64,000 nt of DNA from UBA5314 sp964635975 (GTDB lineage: Bacteria; Bacillota; Syntrophomonadia; Syntrophomonadales; Syntrophomonadaceae), in assembly GCA_964635975.1 (NCBI GenBank), contig CAZWPO010000001.1, positions 1 through 64,000 on the forward strand, given 5' to 3'. The position numbers and the translations under genes were made by a program. This document shows, in pieces, positions 52,436 to 62,630 of the stretch. Within the stretch, counting starts at the first letter, position 1. Each line of letters opens with the position of its first letter. The notes below the pieces were generated by a model, which made no database searches, had not been told where the DNA came from, and saw nothing but the letters and a program-made list of their open reading frames with translations.

Positions 52436-54490
52436 TTAGAATAACGTCGCTATGTCAAGGATGAGTCTGACATTGCCATCACCGGCTACGATGGCTCCAG
52501 CTATACCGGGAATTCCGAGGAACAGCCGCCCCAGCGATTTGATTACTATTTCCTGCTGCCCGATCAGTGTGTCGACTACCAGGCCTATTTGACGTTCGCC
52601 TTTGCGAACCACCACAACATACATATTCTCATCCTGATCAGTCTGTTTCTCAGGACAGTTCAGCAGTGTGTCCAAACGATACAAGGGCAGCACCGTACCC
52701 CTTAACTGGATCACCTCTTGCTTCTGCATCATTTTAATTTCGTTGCTGTCAATCATGGTTGTTTCGTCGACATTACTGAGCGGTATGGCATATATTTCGT
52801 TTTGCACAGATATCATTAGCGCCTGGATTATGGCCAGGGTCAGAGGCAGTTTAATTCTAAAGCGTGTGCCATGATCAGGACGGGATTCCACGAATATCTC
52901 ACCGCTTAACGCCTCTATCTTGCTTTTCACAACATCGAGTCCCACTCCCCGTCCTGAGACATCTGTAATGCTCAGTGCCGTAGAAAACCCGGGATGGAAA
53001 AGCAATGATATGGTTTCCTCCCATGTCATCATCTCAGCCTGTTTGGCATCGACCAGACCCTTCTCCATGGCCTTGCTGAGGACCCGTTCGGCATAAATGC
53101 CTCCGCCATCGTCTTCAACCTCGATATATACGTTATTCCCTTCATGTCGAGCTCTAAGCAATATTGTCCCTTTGGCTGGTTTCCCACGCATGAGCCGGTC
53201 ACGGGCTGGTTCAATGCCATGATCGATGGCATTACGAAGTAAATGGATTAAGGGATCACCTATTTCGTCGATCACAGTTCGGTCCAGTTCCGTCTCTTTT
53301 CCCTCCATGATGAAATCGACTTCTTTGTTAAGCTCTTTCGCCAGGTCCCTCATCATACGCGGGAAGCGGTTAAAAACTTGTTCCACCGGCACCATTCTAA
53401 CCTTCATGACCACCGATTGAAGATCAGCCGTTATTCGGTCAATTTGCTCCATAGTTTCATTCATTTCTACAATTTTACGGTTGGCCCCTATCTGTTCAAG
53501 CCTCCCTTTATGCATGACAAGTTCGCCCACCAGGTTCATAAGATTATCCAAACGTTCTATATCAACTCTTACAGTCTGTTTTGGCTTGGTGCTCTTTTTG
53601 TTTTCCTGCACTTCCAAGTCGCTGCTAAAAGCTTCATCTGCGATCTTGAGCGGAGCCTGTTCCCGGTTGATCAGACTACCATAACTGATCTCTTCCATCT
53701 CACTTACTTTTACCTCGGAAATATTGCCAAGGTGCGCAGTAATTGCCTCGGGGAGATTCTTGCTGATCATCAATACATAAAAGAAATCCTCGAACCTACC
53801 ATCATCAATGTCCTGCGATGAAGGCACACTTTTTATGGTTTCTCCATGTTCTTCCAGGGCCTGAAATACCATATAAGCACGGACCGTTTTCATCATGCAC
53901 TGCCTATCTATTTCGACTTTCATCGCATAAATTCTCATTCCGGTAGAGGTGGCCTCATTCAAGACGGTCATATCAAATTCATTAAGGTTTAAAATGCTTC
54001 CGTCAGATATGCCTTCAACCCTGTCCATCACTTGCACCGGCACTGCAGGCTCCCTTATAAGCGCTTCCGCGCCTATTGGTTCAACTGCTGCTGCAGCCTG
54101 TACCTGGGCGTCTTTTAGCCCTTCCAGGAGATTAATAAGTTCCCGGTTATCGCTTTCTCCACCCTGCCCTGCTTCAATACTCTCTACGATACTCTGTATG
54201 CGATCAAAAGATTTGAAAAGAATATCCACTACTTGTGTGCTGGCCTGCAGGAGTCCTTCTTTAAGATCAGACAGGACGTCCTCCATATGATGGGTCAGGT
54301 CAGCCAGGTCCTCGAATCCCATGGTAGATGACATTCCTTTGAGAGTGTGTGCAGAACGAAAAATTTCATTTAAGGCCGCCCCCTCTCCCGGGTGTTTTTC
54401 CAGGTCCAGCAGCTTCTGGTTCAAATTCTCGAGGTGTTCTTTGCTCTCCTCCAGGAACACATCCAGATATTGAGACATATCCATCTTCAT
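52436..54490 (-). CDS. cheA: Chemotaxis histidine kinase CheA
   Basis: CheA autophosphorylates and passes phosphate to CheY and CheB. The 684-residue protein has an Hpt domain with the phosphorylated histidine at 48 (SAHTLKGMSSTMGF), a P2-like CheY-docking domain (about 170-300), a dimerisation domain (LDNLMNLVGELVMHKGRL), the ATPase domain (LLRNAIDHGIEPARDR, VEDDGGGI, GRGVGLDVV) and a C-terminal CheW-like domain. ATG 54490 follows GGGAGGAG; a start ten codons upstream is less likely. Confidence 0.96.
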   Translation of the reverse strand: MKMDMSQYLDVFLEESKEHLENLNQKLLDLEKHPGEGAALNEIFRSAHTLKGMSSTMGFEDLADLTHHMEDVLSDLKEGLLQASTQVVDILFKSFDRIQSIVESIEAGQGGESDNRELINLLEGLKDAQVQAAAAVEPIGAEALIREPAVPVQVMDRVEGISDGSILNLNEFDMTVLNEATSTGMRIYAMKVEIDRQCMMKTVRAYMVFQALEEHGETIKSVPSSQDIDDGRFEDFFYVLMISKNLPEAITAHLGNISEVKVSEMEEISYGSLINREQAPLKIADEAFSSDLEVQENKKSTKPKQTVRVDIERLDNLMNLVGELVMHKGRLEQIGANRKIVEMNETMEQIDRITADLQSVVMKVRMVPVEQVFNRFPRMMRDLAKELNKEVDFIMEGKETELDRTVIDEIGDPLIHLLRNAIDHGIEPARDRLMRGKPAKGTILLRARHEGNNVYIEVEDDGGGIYAERVLSKAMEKGLVDAKQAEMMTWEETISLLFHPGFSTALSITDVSGRGVGLDVVKSKIEALSGEIFVESRPDHGTRFRIKLPLTLAIIQALMISVQNEIYAIPLSNVDETTMIDSNEIKMMQKQEVIQLRGTVLPLYRLDTLLNCPEKQTDQDENMYVVVVRKGERQIGLVVDTLIGQQEIVIKSLGRLFLGIPGIAGAIVAGDGNVRLILDIATLF

Positions 54491-54520
54491 TAGATATTCT
54501 CCTCCCTTTATCGCTCTCAC

Positions 54521-55609
54521 TTATAAGGACTGAAGGGCTTTGTTGATTTCTGCCCCAATATTGTTCAGAGGCACTATTCTGTCGACCTTACCAGTTTCGA
54601 CAGCTGATTTCGGCATTCCATAAACGATACAGGTGGATTGGTCCTCAACAATAGTTATACCACCTTGTTCTTTAATAAGAGCCAGTCCAGCAGCACCGTC
54701 GCTGCCCATTCCCGTCATAATCACACAAACCATGGGCGCCCAGAAATTTTGCACCGCTGATTCGAGCATTACATCCACGGAAGGGCGGTGCCCCGCCCGG
54801 GGCGGTTGCTTGTTCAGGCTGACCAGCAAAATATTCTGGCCTTGCTGAGTCTGCCTGACAGTGGCCAAATGGTAATCACCAGGAGCTAGATATACGCAGC
54901 CCGGGCAGATTTTCTCCCCATCCTCCGCCTCTTTAACCTTCAGCGAAGATATCGCGTCCAGGCGTTCAGCTAATGATTTTGTAAAACCGGCGGGCATGTG
55001 CTGAACCACAAGAACACCGGCATCAAGCTGTGACGAGATACCGGGGATCACCTGATGCAATGCTTTTGGCCCCCCGGTCGAAGTACCTATTACAACCAGT
55101 TTTTTTAGAGAGGCTGTCTTATTTATTACTTTTTTAGTGATATGAATCGGTACAGAAGCGGATGGCATACTAATTCCCGCACTTCTATACAAATTCTGCA
55201 ATTTTTTCCTTGCACCTGCTGCGATAATAATTTTTCTTTTAAGATCTTCCCCGATGATTTTAACATCCAGGGATAATTGCCCGGAAGGCTTAGCAATGAA
55301 ATCGACTGCACCGAGCTGCAATGCCTTCATGGTCTGCTCGGTTCCTCGCTTGGTAAGACTGCTCACCATAATGACAGGCACAGGACATTGCTTCATGATT
55401 AAAGAAAGAGCGGTCAAACCATCCATTCCTGGCATTTCGACATCCATGGTAACCACATCAGGCTTGATCTTAGCCAACTGGTCAAGCGCATCCTGCCCGT
55501 TGCGGGCGCGTCCTATTACCTCCATATCCGGGGATTGGTTAATGATATCACTCAGTACAGTTCTCATTAGTGCGGAATCATCAACAATCAAAACTTGTAT
55601 TTTTGCCAT
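54521..55609 (-). CDS. cheB: Receptor methylesterase / glutaminase CheB
   Basis: CheB removes methyl groups from chemoreceptors and is activated by CheA phosphorylation. The 362-residue protein has a receiver domain (VLIVDDSALMR, phosphorylated aspartate about 55 in VVTMDVEMPGMDG, and a K in PS/AKP at about 102) and the esterase domain (IGTSTGGPKALHQV with catalytic serine, VQHMPAGFTKSLAERL with histidine, MTGMGSDGAAGLALIKE with aspartate). It lies between the PilZ gene and cheA. Confidence 0.95.
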   Translation of the reverse strand: MAKIQVLIVDDSALMRTVLSDIINQSPDMEVIGRARNGQDALDQLAKIKPDVVTMDVEMPGMDGLTALSLIMKQCPVPVIMVSSLTKRGTEQTMKALQLGAVDFIAKPSGQLSLDVKIIGEDLKRKIIIAAGARKKLQNLYRSAGISMPSASVPIHITKKVINKTASLKKLVVIGTSTGGPKALHQVIPGISSQLDAGVLVVQHMPAGFTKSLAERLDAISSLKVKEAEDGEKICPGCVYLAPGDYHLATVRQTQQGQNILLVSLNKQPPRAGHRPSVDVMLESAVQNFWAPMVCVIMTGMGSDGAAGLALIKEQGGITIVEDQSTCIVYGMPKSAVETGKVDRIVPLNNIGAEINKALQSL

Positions 55610-55640
55610 ATTATCTCCCTTGCAAGCGGTCTATTGTAAT

Positions 55641-56294
55641 TTAGATTAATCCCTTCTGTATCCATTCCCGCTGTTTGGAAAATATAAAGTTAAATATCCT
55701 GTCCCTTTGCTTTTCACTTATATCCAAAAATTTAACTCCTGCCCAGAATATCCTGCTTTTTACCGGATCGCGCTGCGTTCTTATCACCTCTGCCCGGCAC
55801 TCAATGATATCTTCCTTACCCAGGAACAGGCGCAGGTCAATATTATCTCCCAGATCCAGGTTTACTGTGCTTATGATTGACACTCCACCACCGCTTATAT
55901 CGCTGGTAGTTCCCTTTTCCACTTGCGGCTCGCGATTTGTATCGTTTAAGCTGAATTCTACCGGAAGAGCAATGCCCAGACGCACATAGTTTCTTCTTTG
56001 ATCTGCTTTTACCAGTTCCTCGGGCATGTCTAGAACCAGAACCGGAATAGGATTTCGCTCACGGCTTACGATTCTAGTACGGCCGGCAAAAAAACCTGAT
56101 TTCCCTGAGATGACGATTGATACTTCCTGCCCGGTTTGCAGCGGCATAAGCACACCATGCTTCATGGGCATTGATACTATCACATGAGATTTGCGAATCT
56201 CTTCTACCCGGCTGGGATAACGTTCCCGGATCATATCACTATTGTCGATCTCTATGTCAATCAACTGGTTGACCTTTAAAATATCTGCTCTCAT
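55641..56294 (-). CDS. PilZ-domain c-di-GMP-binding flagellar protein (YcgR/YpfA-like)
   Basis: The 217-residue protein has an N-terminal YcgR-like domain and a C-terminal PilZ domain. The PilZ part carries DQRRNYVRLG, with the RxxxR c-di-GMP motif, and TSDISGGGVSI, with the DxSxxG motif, so ligand binding should be intact. Such proteins brake or divert the flagellar motor when c-di-GMP is high. It sits between flhG and cheB in the flagellar operon. No diguanylate cyclase is visible in the window. Confidence 0.88.
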   Translation of the reverse strand: MRADILKVNQLIDIEIDNSDMIRERYPSRVEEIRKSHVIVSMPMKHGVLMPLQTGQEVSIVISGKSGFFAGRTRIVSRERNPIPVLVLDMPEELVKADQRRNYVRLGIALPVEFSLNDTNREPQVEKGTTSDISGGGVSIISTVNLDLGDNIDLRLFLGKEDIIECRAEVIRTQRDPVKSRIFWAGVKFLDISEKQRDRIFNFIFSKQREWIQKGLI

Positions 56295-56307
56295 AGATAT
56301 TCTCCCG

Positions 56308-57210
56308 CTACCTTAAAGCTCCGGTAATGCGCCGGAAGAAGTTTCTCACACCTCCGCCCCGGCGCTCAAGGCGGACAATATCTTCATGTTCACCAGCAAG
56401 CAAGTTGTCAGCAATAGCTTCTATGTTATGAGCCGCAGCTGTTTTAGGGAATAAAGATATAAATGGCTGCTGGCGGCGAATTCCTTCCCCCACCAGCGGT
56501 TCGTCTACAATATGGCCCAGGGGCGTTATGTTTAACTCCAGGAATTTGCGGCAAACCAGCTTAAATTTCTCAGCTACCATTATCCCTTCGCTGTTGTTGG
56601 CCACACGGTTTACAACCAGATATAATGATGATTCTTCAGATTTTCGAGCTATGCTTTTAACGATCCCATAGGCGTCCGTTATGGCAGTAGGCTCCGGAGT
56701 CGTTATAACGATCACCTCGTTGGCAGCCAGCACAAAAGTAACGACATTTTTGGAAATACCCGCACCGGTGTCAATAATCATGAAATCATATTCACCGTCT
56801 AGGCGCCCCAGTTCTACGATAATGCGCTTGAGCTCTTCACTGTTTAAATTGGCCAGTTCATTTATCCCGGAACCTCCGGGGATGATCTTCAATCCATGTG
56901 GTCCTGAGGCAGTTATTTCTTTGAGACTTTTTTTCCCCAGTATCATGTGGTGCAGGTTATGCTGGGGAACCATTCCCAGCATGATATCAATATTGGCCAG
57001 CCCTAAATCGGCATCCATAAGCACTACTTTTTTGCCGCGCATGCACAAGTTGAGTGACAGATTCAGCGCCAGGGTGCTCTTTCCCACACCACCTTTGCCA
57101 CTCGTAATCACTATTACCCGTGTCTGGCGCATCTCTCGGCGAAGCTCCTCTTCAATTTGCTGTTTAATGCCCAGGGCCAATTCCCTTAGCTTTTCTGCTT
57201 GATCCTTCAT
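56308..57210 (-). CDS. flhG: Flagellar number regulator FlhG (YlxH), MinD-like ATPase
   Basis: FlhG controls the number and placement of flagella with FlhF. The 300-residue ATPase has the N-terminal DQAEKLRELA motif that stimulates FlhF in Bacillus, Walker A TSGKGGVGKSTLALNL (35-50), the switch VVLMDADLGLANIDIML and MIIDTGAGIS. It overlaps flhF by 4 bases. A C-terminal basic stretch (RRGGGVRNFFRRIT) may be a membrane-targeting helix. Confidence 0.94.
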   Translation of the reverse strand: MKDQAEKLRELALGIKQQIEEELRREMRQTRVIVITSGKGGVGKSTLALNLSLNLCMRGKKVVLMDADLGLANIDIMLGMVPQHNLHHMILGKKSLKEITASGPHGLKIIPGGSGINELANLNSEELKRIIVELGRLDGEYDFMIIDTGAGISKNVVTFVLAANEVIVITTPEPTAITDAYGIVKSIARKSEESSLYLVVNRVANNSEGIMVAEKFKLVCRKFLELNITPLGHIVDEPLVGEGIRRQQPFISLFPKTAAAHNIEAIADNLLAGEHEDIVRLERRGGGVRNFFRRITGALR

Positions 57211-58364
57211 TCAGATTGATCCCTTCTAAGAATCATTTGTGCCAAGTCCCAGGTGTCGGGAATTATGATATCATCCGGAACATTTTGGCCGTTAGTTATA
57301 TACGCAATTGGTTTTTTCACTTCATAAACGGTGTTAAGCATTTGCCCGTAAGTTCTGGTTTCATCCAGTTTAGTGAATATAAGTTTATCTATACCGATGG
57401 GACTGAACTTTTCGTAGATATTTATCAGGTCGCTGCTGGGCGTAGTAAGGCTTAAAACCAGCACAACTTCCTGGGGTCGAACCATGGCAATACATTGTTG
57501 CAGTTCCTCAAGGTGTTCAAAATTATAGGGACTCCGTCCGGCAGTATCCACAAAAATATAATCATTGTAGGCAAATTGTTCGACAGCGTCGCGCAGTTCT
57601 GCAGGTGTATAAGCGACACTTATGGCTATATCCATGATTTCCGCAAAAGTCCTGAGCTGCTCTACCGCAGCCACCCGGTAGGTATCCAGTGTTATTAGGG
57701 CTACGTTTTTCTGCTCGGCAAAAGTCATATTAGCAGCCAATTTGGCTATGGTAGTGGTCTTGCCCACACCCGTAGGGCCGACAAGAAAAATCAGATTGCC
57801 CTTACGCTCTCCCCGCTCGTTTAAAGGTTTAACTGGAAGAAAACAATCCTGAATACAATGCAGGCACACCTCGCTCGCCCAAACTGCGTCGCTTGTCTCG
57901 TCCTTGGGCAGGCGCGCATCAACCTGAGTAGCAATTTTTAATGCAATATCCTGACTTACATTGTTCTCCACCATAGTGTGAAAAAAGCTCTGTACCTGTT
58001 CTGACATCCCTTTCAGGATTTCAACCTCAAACATTTTGGATTTCATTTCGGCGATAATGATTTTTAGCTTGTGCAGCTCCTCTAGAAGCTGTGATTCCTC
58101 AAGATTGCTAGGCCGGGGCGGGGCGTTATTAGCGGCCTGCTGCTGGAGCAGCAGAGGCAACATATCACGAATACGATCCATGTTCACCCTCAGGGTGTCG
58201 TCGACAGCCATCGTTACCTCGACCAGGGGGTGGGAAAATATCCCTCTCAGTCCAGGCTTTTTCACATGCCTGGTATGCAGGATAATAGCATCGTTTCCCA
58301 TCTCTTGTTTGGCTTGTTTTATAGCCTCCTGATAATCCCGGCCTACGAAGCTTTTCACTTTCAT
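57207..58364 (-). CDS. flhF: Flagellar GTPase FlhF
   Basis: FlhF is an SRP-type GTPase that places flagella. The 385-residue protein has the short basic/helical N-terminal region (VKSFVGRDYQEAIKQAKQEMG), an N domain, and the G domain: GPTGVGKTTTIAKLAA near 194-209, DTYRVAAVEQL, VDTAGRSPYNFEHL and TKLDETRTYG. Its ATG overlaps flhA by 4 bases. It works with FlhG encoded next. Confidence 0.95.
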   Translation of the reverse strand: MKVKSFVGRDYQEAIKQAKQEMGNDAIILHTRHVKKPGLRGIFSHPLVEVTMAVDDTLRVNMDRIRDMLPLLLQQQAANNAPPRPSNLEESQLLEELHKLKIIIAEMKSKMFEVEILKGMSEQVQSFFHTMVENNVSQDIALKIATQVDARLPKDETSDAVWASEVCLHCIQDCFLPVKPLNERGERKGNLIFLVGPTGVGKTTTIAKLAANMTFAEQKNVALITLDTYRVAAVEQLRTFAEIMDIAISVAYTPAELRDAVEQFAYNDYIFVDTAGRSPYNFEHLEELQQCIAMVRPQEVVLVLSLTTPSSDLINIYEKFSPIGIDKLIFTKLDETRTYGQMLNTVYEVKKPIAYITNGQNVPDDIIIPDTWDLAQMILRRDQSE

Positions 58365-60424
58365 GCTGACACCATTCCGATCACTTCAACATTAGCATTG
58401 GAATCGATTTCGTTATAGGAAAGAACAACCAGATTCGAAATAAAGCGATCTACTAGACGCTTAAAATATAGTCTTAATACTGGAGCACACAGTACTATTG
58501 GTGTGATTCCCTTGCGAGTTAGATCTTCATAATGGTACATAAGCTTATCAATCACATGCTGTGCGACTTCCGGATCAAGAGCCAGGTAGGATCCATAATC
58601 GCTCTGTTGAACAGAATCACGCAGCCTTTCTTCTAAAGCAGGATCAAGTGTCAGCACACTTATCTTTCCGCAGTCAGCAGTAAACTGGCGGGTAATCTGA
58701 CGGCGCAAGGCCTGGCGAACGTACTCGGTAAGTACATCCGTGTCCTTGGTCAGACGCCCATAGTCAGCCAGAGTCTCCAGAATGGTAAGCATATCGCGTA
58801 TAGAAATCTGCTCGCGCAAGAGATTTGAGAGGACTCTTTGCGTGTCTCCCAGGGTAAGCAGGTCCGGGATCAATTCATCGATAACCGCTGGATTCTGTTC
58901 TTTCATAAAAGAGACAATATTTTGCACCTCCTGGCGCCCCAGTAGCTCGTGTGCATGCGCCTTGATCATCGAGGTGAGATGAGTAGCCAGAACCGATGGG
59001 GGATCGACTATTGTATAAGCTTTGGCCTCGGCATCATCTTTATACCGGGAGGCAATCCAGCGAGCGGGAAGGTTGAAGGCCGGTTCCAGTGTATCGACCC
59101 CGGGAATGTCTTTATCAGCTTCTATGTCAGGACCTATAGCCAGATAATGGTCAAGCATCAATTCACCGGAAGCAATTTCTATGCCCTTTATCTTTAACAT
59201 GTACCCGTTGGGTTTAAGCTGCATATTGTCACGTATTCTTATAGGCGGAACGATAAATCCCATCTCGACTGCACACTGACGCCTTATCATCACGATACGC
59301 TCCAACAGGTCGCCCCCTTGATCCGTATCGACCAGTGGTATAAGACCATAGCCCAATTCCATTTCCATCTTTTCGACCTGCAAAAGTTCGACAACATTTT
59401 CTGGCTTTTTTATATGCTCTGCTTCTTGAATCTCTTCCCCGGCAATTTCTTCTTGCAGCTCAGGGCTAGTTGTGCGCATCGTAAAGAACAGAATTCCAAA
59501 AAGGGCTGCCAGTGAATACATGGGTATTTTAGGAAGCCCAACCGTTCCTAGAATCGCTAGAATAATGGCTGCTATTCCTAGAGCGCGTGGAAATTGGAAC
59601 ATTTGCTTACCCAATTCAGATCCCAGGGTCTCTCGGGAAGCACTTCTGGTAACCACTATTCCGGTCGCTGTAGATATGAGCAATGCAGGTATCTGAGTGA
59701 CCAAACCATCTCCAACGGTCAATATGGTATAGGTGCTGGCTGCCTGAGCCATGTCCATGCCCCGCTGCAGCATCCCAATTATAAAACCGCCGGTAATATT
59801 GATGATGATTATTATGATACCGGCTATGGCATCCCCTTTAACGAACTTGCTGGCACCATCCATAGAACCGTAAAAATCGGCTTCTCTTTGTATTTTTTCC
59901 CGTCGGTTTCGAGCAGTATCCTCATTGATCAGTCCGGCATTTAAATCAGCATCGATGGCCATCTGTTTACCCGGCATAGCATCCAATGTAAAACGAGCTG
60001 CTACTTCAGATACGCGTTCGGCACCACGGGTAATAACTATAAACTGTATGACCACCAGGATGAGGAAGATAACCAGACCGACAACTGTATTACCCCCGAC
60101 TACGAAATTCCCAAATGCGGCTATCACCTCGCCGGCAGATCCATTCAGAAGAATAAGCCTGGTTGCCGATACGTTCAAAGAAAGGCGAAACAGGGTCATA
60201 ATAAGCAGCAGAGAAGGAAAGACCGAAAAATCGAGGGGATCAATATTAAACATGGAAACCAGAAGGACAATCAGGGCAAAACTGATGTTAAAAGTAAGGA
60301 AAATGTCCAGGAGCGTAGGATTAAGCGGAATGATCATCATCATAACAATCGATATCACTAGTATTGCTACCAGTACATCACTGTACTGGCGTATCATTCC
60401 AAGCCAACCGGTTCTTTCTTGCAT
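58361..60424 (-). CDS. flhA: Flagellar export apparatus protein FlhA
   Basis: FlhA forms the nonameric ring that receives export substrates. The 687-residue protein has eight N-terminal membrane helices, with the FHIPEP-family signature region RFTLDAMPGKQMAIDADLNAGLI and RRREKIQREADFYGSMDGASKFVKGDAIAG, and a large cytoplasmic domain from about 330 on. It is encoded 15 bases after flhB in the usual fliP-Q-R-flhB-flhA order. Confidence 0.96.
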   Translation of the reverse strand: MQERTGWLGMIRQYSDVLVAILVISIVMMMIIPLNPTLLDIFLTFNISFALIVLLVSMFNIDPLDFSVFPSLLLIMTLFRLSLNVSATRLILLNGSAGEVIAAFGNFVVGGNTVVGLVIFLILVVIQFIVITRGAERVSEVAARFTLDAMPGKQMAIDADLNAGLINEDTARNRREKIQREADFYGSMDGASKFVKGDAIAGIIIIIINITGGFIIGMLQRGMDMAQAASTYTILTVGDGLVTQIPALLISTATGIVVTRSASRETLGSELGKQMFQFPRALGIAAIILAILGTVGLPKIPMYSLAALFGILFFTMRTTSPELQEEIAGEEIQEAEHIKKPENVVELLQVEKMEMELGYGLIPLVDTDQGGDLLERIVMIRRQCAVEMGFIVPPIRIRDNMQLKPNGYMLKIKGIEIASGELMLDHYLAIGPDIEADKDIPGVDTLEPAFNLPARWIASRYKDDAEAKAYTIVDPPSVLATHLTSMIKAHAHELLGRQEVQNIVSFMKEQNPAVIDELIPDLLTLGDTQRVLSNLLREQISIRDMLTILETLADYGRLTKDTDVLTEYVRQALRRQITRQFTADCGKISVLTLDPALEERLRDSVQQSDYGSYLALDPEVAQHVIDKLMYHYEDLTRKGITPIVLCAPVLRLYFKRLVDRFISNLVVLSYNEIDSNANVEVIGMVSA

Positions 60425-60439
60425 AGCAAATCCTCCTAG

Positions 60440-61549
60440 CTACAGGGCAATTTTTTTCTGGCGGTAAACGAAAGCTAGAACTTCAGCCACCGCTTGATAT
60501 AGATCTTCAGGCACTACATCCCCAATTTCTGTCGAAAAATAAATAGTTCTGGCCAAAATCCGGTTTTCAACCGTGGCGACATGGTTTAAGGCGGCAATCT
60601 CTTTGATGCGCAGAGCCACATAGTCCTGGCCCTTAGCCACTACCACCGGAGCCTGCATTTTGGAAGCCTCATATTTCAATGCCACGGCAAAATGGGTCGG
60701 ATTGGTTATAACAACATCAGCTTTAGGGACTTCACTCATCATCCGGCGCATAGCTAATTCTCTTTGAATCTGCCTTTGCCTGGATTTAAGCATAGGATCT
60801 CCTTCGATCTGCTTATATTCCTGCTTAACTTCGTATTTGCTCATCTTTAAGGACTTTTCATATTCAAACCATTGATAAACATAATCAGCAATGCCTATAA
60901 TTACAAAGACAATTCCAACCTTCATGGCTATTTCAAAAATCACCCTACTAAGCACCACTATCGTTGCGCCGACCTCCATGTCAACGAAGCGCGGAAACAG
61001 ATAGTAGTTGGAGCGCAAAACTGTATAAACAACATATCCAGTGATGCAAACTTTCCCAATAGATTTGGCCAGTTCCATCAAAGCACGCTTTGAAAAAATC
61101 CTTTTAAATCCCTCCACGGGATTCAGGCGCTCAAGTTTAGGGACGAGGGGTTCTGCACTAAAAACCACACCTACCTGAACATAGCTGATCAACAAAGCAG
61201 CAAAAAATGTCGCCGCGAATACGGGCAGGGTCAGTTCAGCTAAAAGCCTCATCACCTCTAGAAACATGTAATAGGCATAAGCCCCTGTAAACTCGGCCGT
61301 CCCTCTATGCAGAAGATACAGCTCGGTAAATCCTTTAATCCGCCCAACCGCGAAGCTAAATGTCAAATAAATGGTGGCTGATCCAACCAGTAGAATGACT
61401 GCCGAATTAAGGTCAGCGCTCTTGAAAATCTGCCCCTTTTTCCTGGCTTCTTCACGCCTTCTGGGAGTAGCCTTTTCTGTCTTCTCCCCTGTATCTCCAT
61501 CAGCCAGGAGTTGGAGGTCAAAATCAAACCATTTTAATATCTCTTCCAT
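60440..61549 (-). CDS. flhB: Flagellar export switch protein FlhB
   Basis: FlhB switches export specificity from hook to filament. The 369-residue protein has a cytoplasmic N-terminus (GEKTEKATPRRREEARKKGQI), four membrane helices and a C-terminal domain with the autocleavage motif NPTH (VVITNPTHFAVALKY). EEGDPMLKSRQRQIQRELA-like linker sequence precedes it. It lies between fliR and flhA. Confidence 0.96.
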   Translation of the reverse strand: MEEILKWFDFDLQLLADGDTGEKTEKATPRRREEARKKGQIFKSADLNSAVILLVGSATIYLTFSFAVGRIKGFTELYLLHRGTAEFTGAYAYYMFLEVMRLLAELTLPVFAATFFAALLISYVQVGVVFSAEPLVPKLERLNPVEGFKRIFSKRALMELAKSIGKVCITGYVVYTVLRSNYYLFPRFVDMEVGATIVVLSRVIFEIAMKVGIVFVIIGIADYVYQWFEYEKSLKMSKYEVKQEYKQIEGDPMLKSRQRQIQRELAMRRMMSEVPKADVVITNPTHFAVALKYEASKMQAPVVVAKGQDYVALRIKEIAALNHVATVENRILARTIYFSTEIGDVVPEDLYQAVAEVLAFVYRQKKIAL

Positions 61550-61552
61550 GCG

Positions 61553-62344
61553 CTACTTCCCCATTAGATATAAGATGTTGTCCAGGGATCCGAATAATTG
61601 GGTAAAAAGTACATTAAAAATCCATAAGTAGATGGGAAGCAGTATCAGTAGCGCTACTACCCCCACCATTATTTTTAGAGGCAGCCCTACGACAAAAACA
61701 TTCATCTGCGGAACGGTCCGGTTGATAAATCCCATGGCGATATCACTGGTCAATACAGCAATCACTATGGGTGCAGCAATTTTTACGGCTATAACAAACA
61801 TAGCAGCGCCTAGAACCGTCAACTGACTGATTAAATCTTCGCTTATGTGAAAACCCAGGACCGGGATGAAATGATAACTGTCCACCAGGCCCTGCAGGAG
61901 ATAATGATGACCGTTTATAGCTAGGTACATGAGTAGGGCCAGGGTCTGGGTAAGGTTTCCCATAAGAGGTATCTGATTGCCCGACTGGGGGTCAACTACA
62001 TTTACTATACCGAAGCCCAGCTGCATGTCCATCAACTGGCCTGCCAACTGGATGCCGGAAAGAACCATGAATGCAACAAATCCTATCGTGTATCCCACCG
62101 CTATTTCTAAAAACATAGCCCATAGAAAAAGCAGCGGAGTGGTGATCTCAGAGGGGAGATGGGCCGGTATAAAATAGGCCAGGGCTGCAGCCAGAACAAC
62201 TATCATGAAGACTTTAAAGCGAACCGGAATCTGCCGGCTGCTGAAAATCGGGGCTACCATAAACATGCCGGATAAACGGGCAAATATTAACAGGAAAGGT
62301 TCCAGGGCAAAGGGCATAGTCTTTTTCCTTCCAGAATGATTCAA
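61553..62344 (-). CDS. fliR: Flagellar export apparatus protein FliR
   Basis: FliR is part of the FliP-FliQ-FliR export gate in the membrane. The 263-residue protein has six hydrophobic helices and the family blocks LLIFARLSGMFMVAPIFS, VNVVDPQSGNQIPLMGN and DIAMGFINRTVPQMNVFVVGLPLKI. It overlaps fliQ by 4 bases and flhB follows 3 bases after. Confidence 0.95.
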   Translation of the reverse strand: MNHSGRKKTMPFALEPFLLIFARLSGMFMVAPIFSSRQIPVRFKVFMIVVLAAALAYFIPAHLPSEITTPLLFLWAMFLEIAVGYTIGFVAFMVLSGIQLAGQLMDMQLGFGIVNVVDPQSGNQIPLMGNLTQTLALLMYLAINGHHYLLQGLVDSYHFIPVLGFHISEDLISQLTVLGAAMFVIAVKIAAPIVIAVLTSDIAMGFINRTVPQMNVFVVGLPLKIMVGVVALLILLPIYLWIFNVLFTQLFGSLDNILYLMGK

Positions 62345-62616
62345 TTCAAGTTGATTAAGCTTGGTATTGAACTAATTAAACTCTGAGTATATTCAGTTAA
62401 AACATTTAGCATCCAGGGGCCAAATATAACTATGACTAAAAAAACGACTATGATTTTGGGCACGTAAGCTAAAGTCATTTCCTGAAGCTGCGTCGTAGCT
62501 TGCAGAATGCTTATTAGAAGTCCGGTAAGCAGTGCGGCTCCGAGTATTGGAGCCGATATCAGCAAAACCGTCATTATTGCCTGATAACTAATTCCAAGTA
62601 TCGCATCTTGAAACAT
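62341..62616 (-). CDS. fliQ: Flagellar export apparatus protein FliQ
   Basis: This 91-residue two-helix membrane protein is the small subunit of the export gate. It has ILLISAPILGAALLTGLLISILQATTQLQEMTLAYVPKI-type sequence in short blocks, notably SILQATTQLQEMTL between the helices, which is diagnostic. Length is standard. It lies between fliP and fliR. Confidence 0.95.
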   Translation of the reverse strand: MFQDAILGISYQAIMTVLLISAPILGAALLTGLLISILQATTQLQEMTLAYVPKIIVVFLVIVIFGPWMLNVLTEYTQSLISSIPSLINLN

Positions 62617-62630
62617 CTAGCTTCCCCCTG

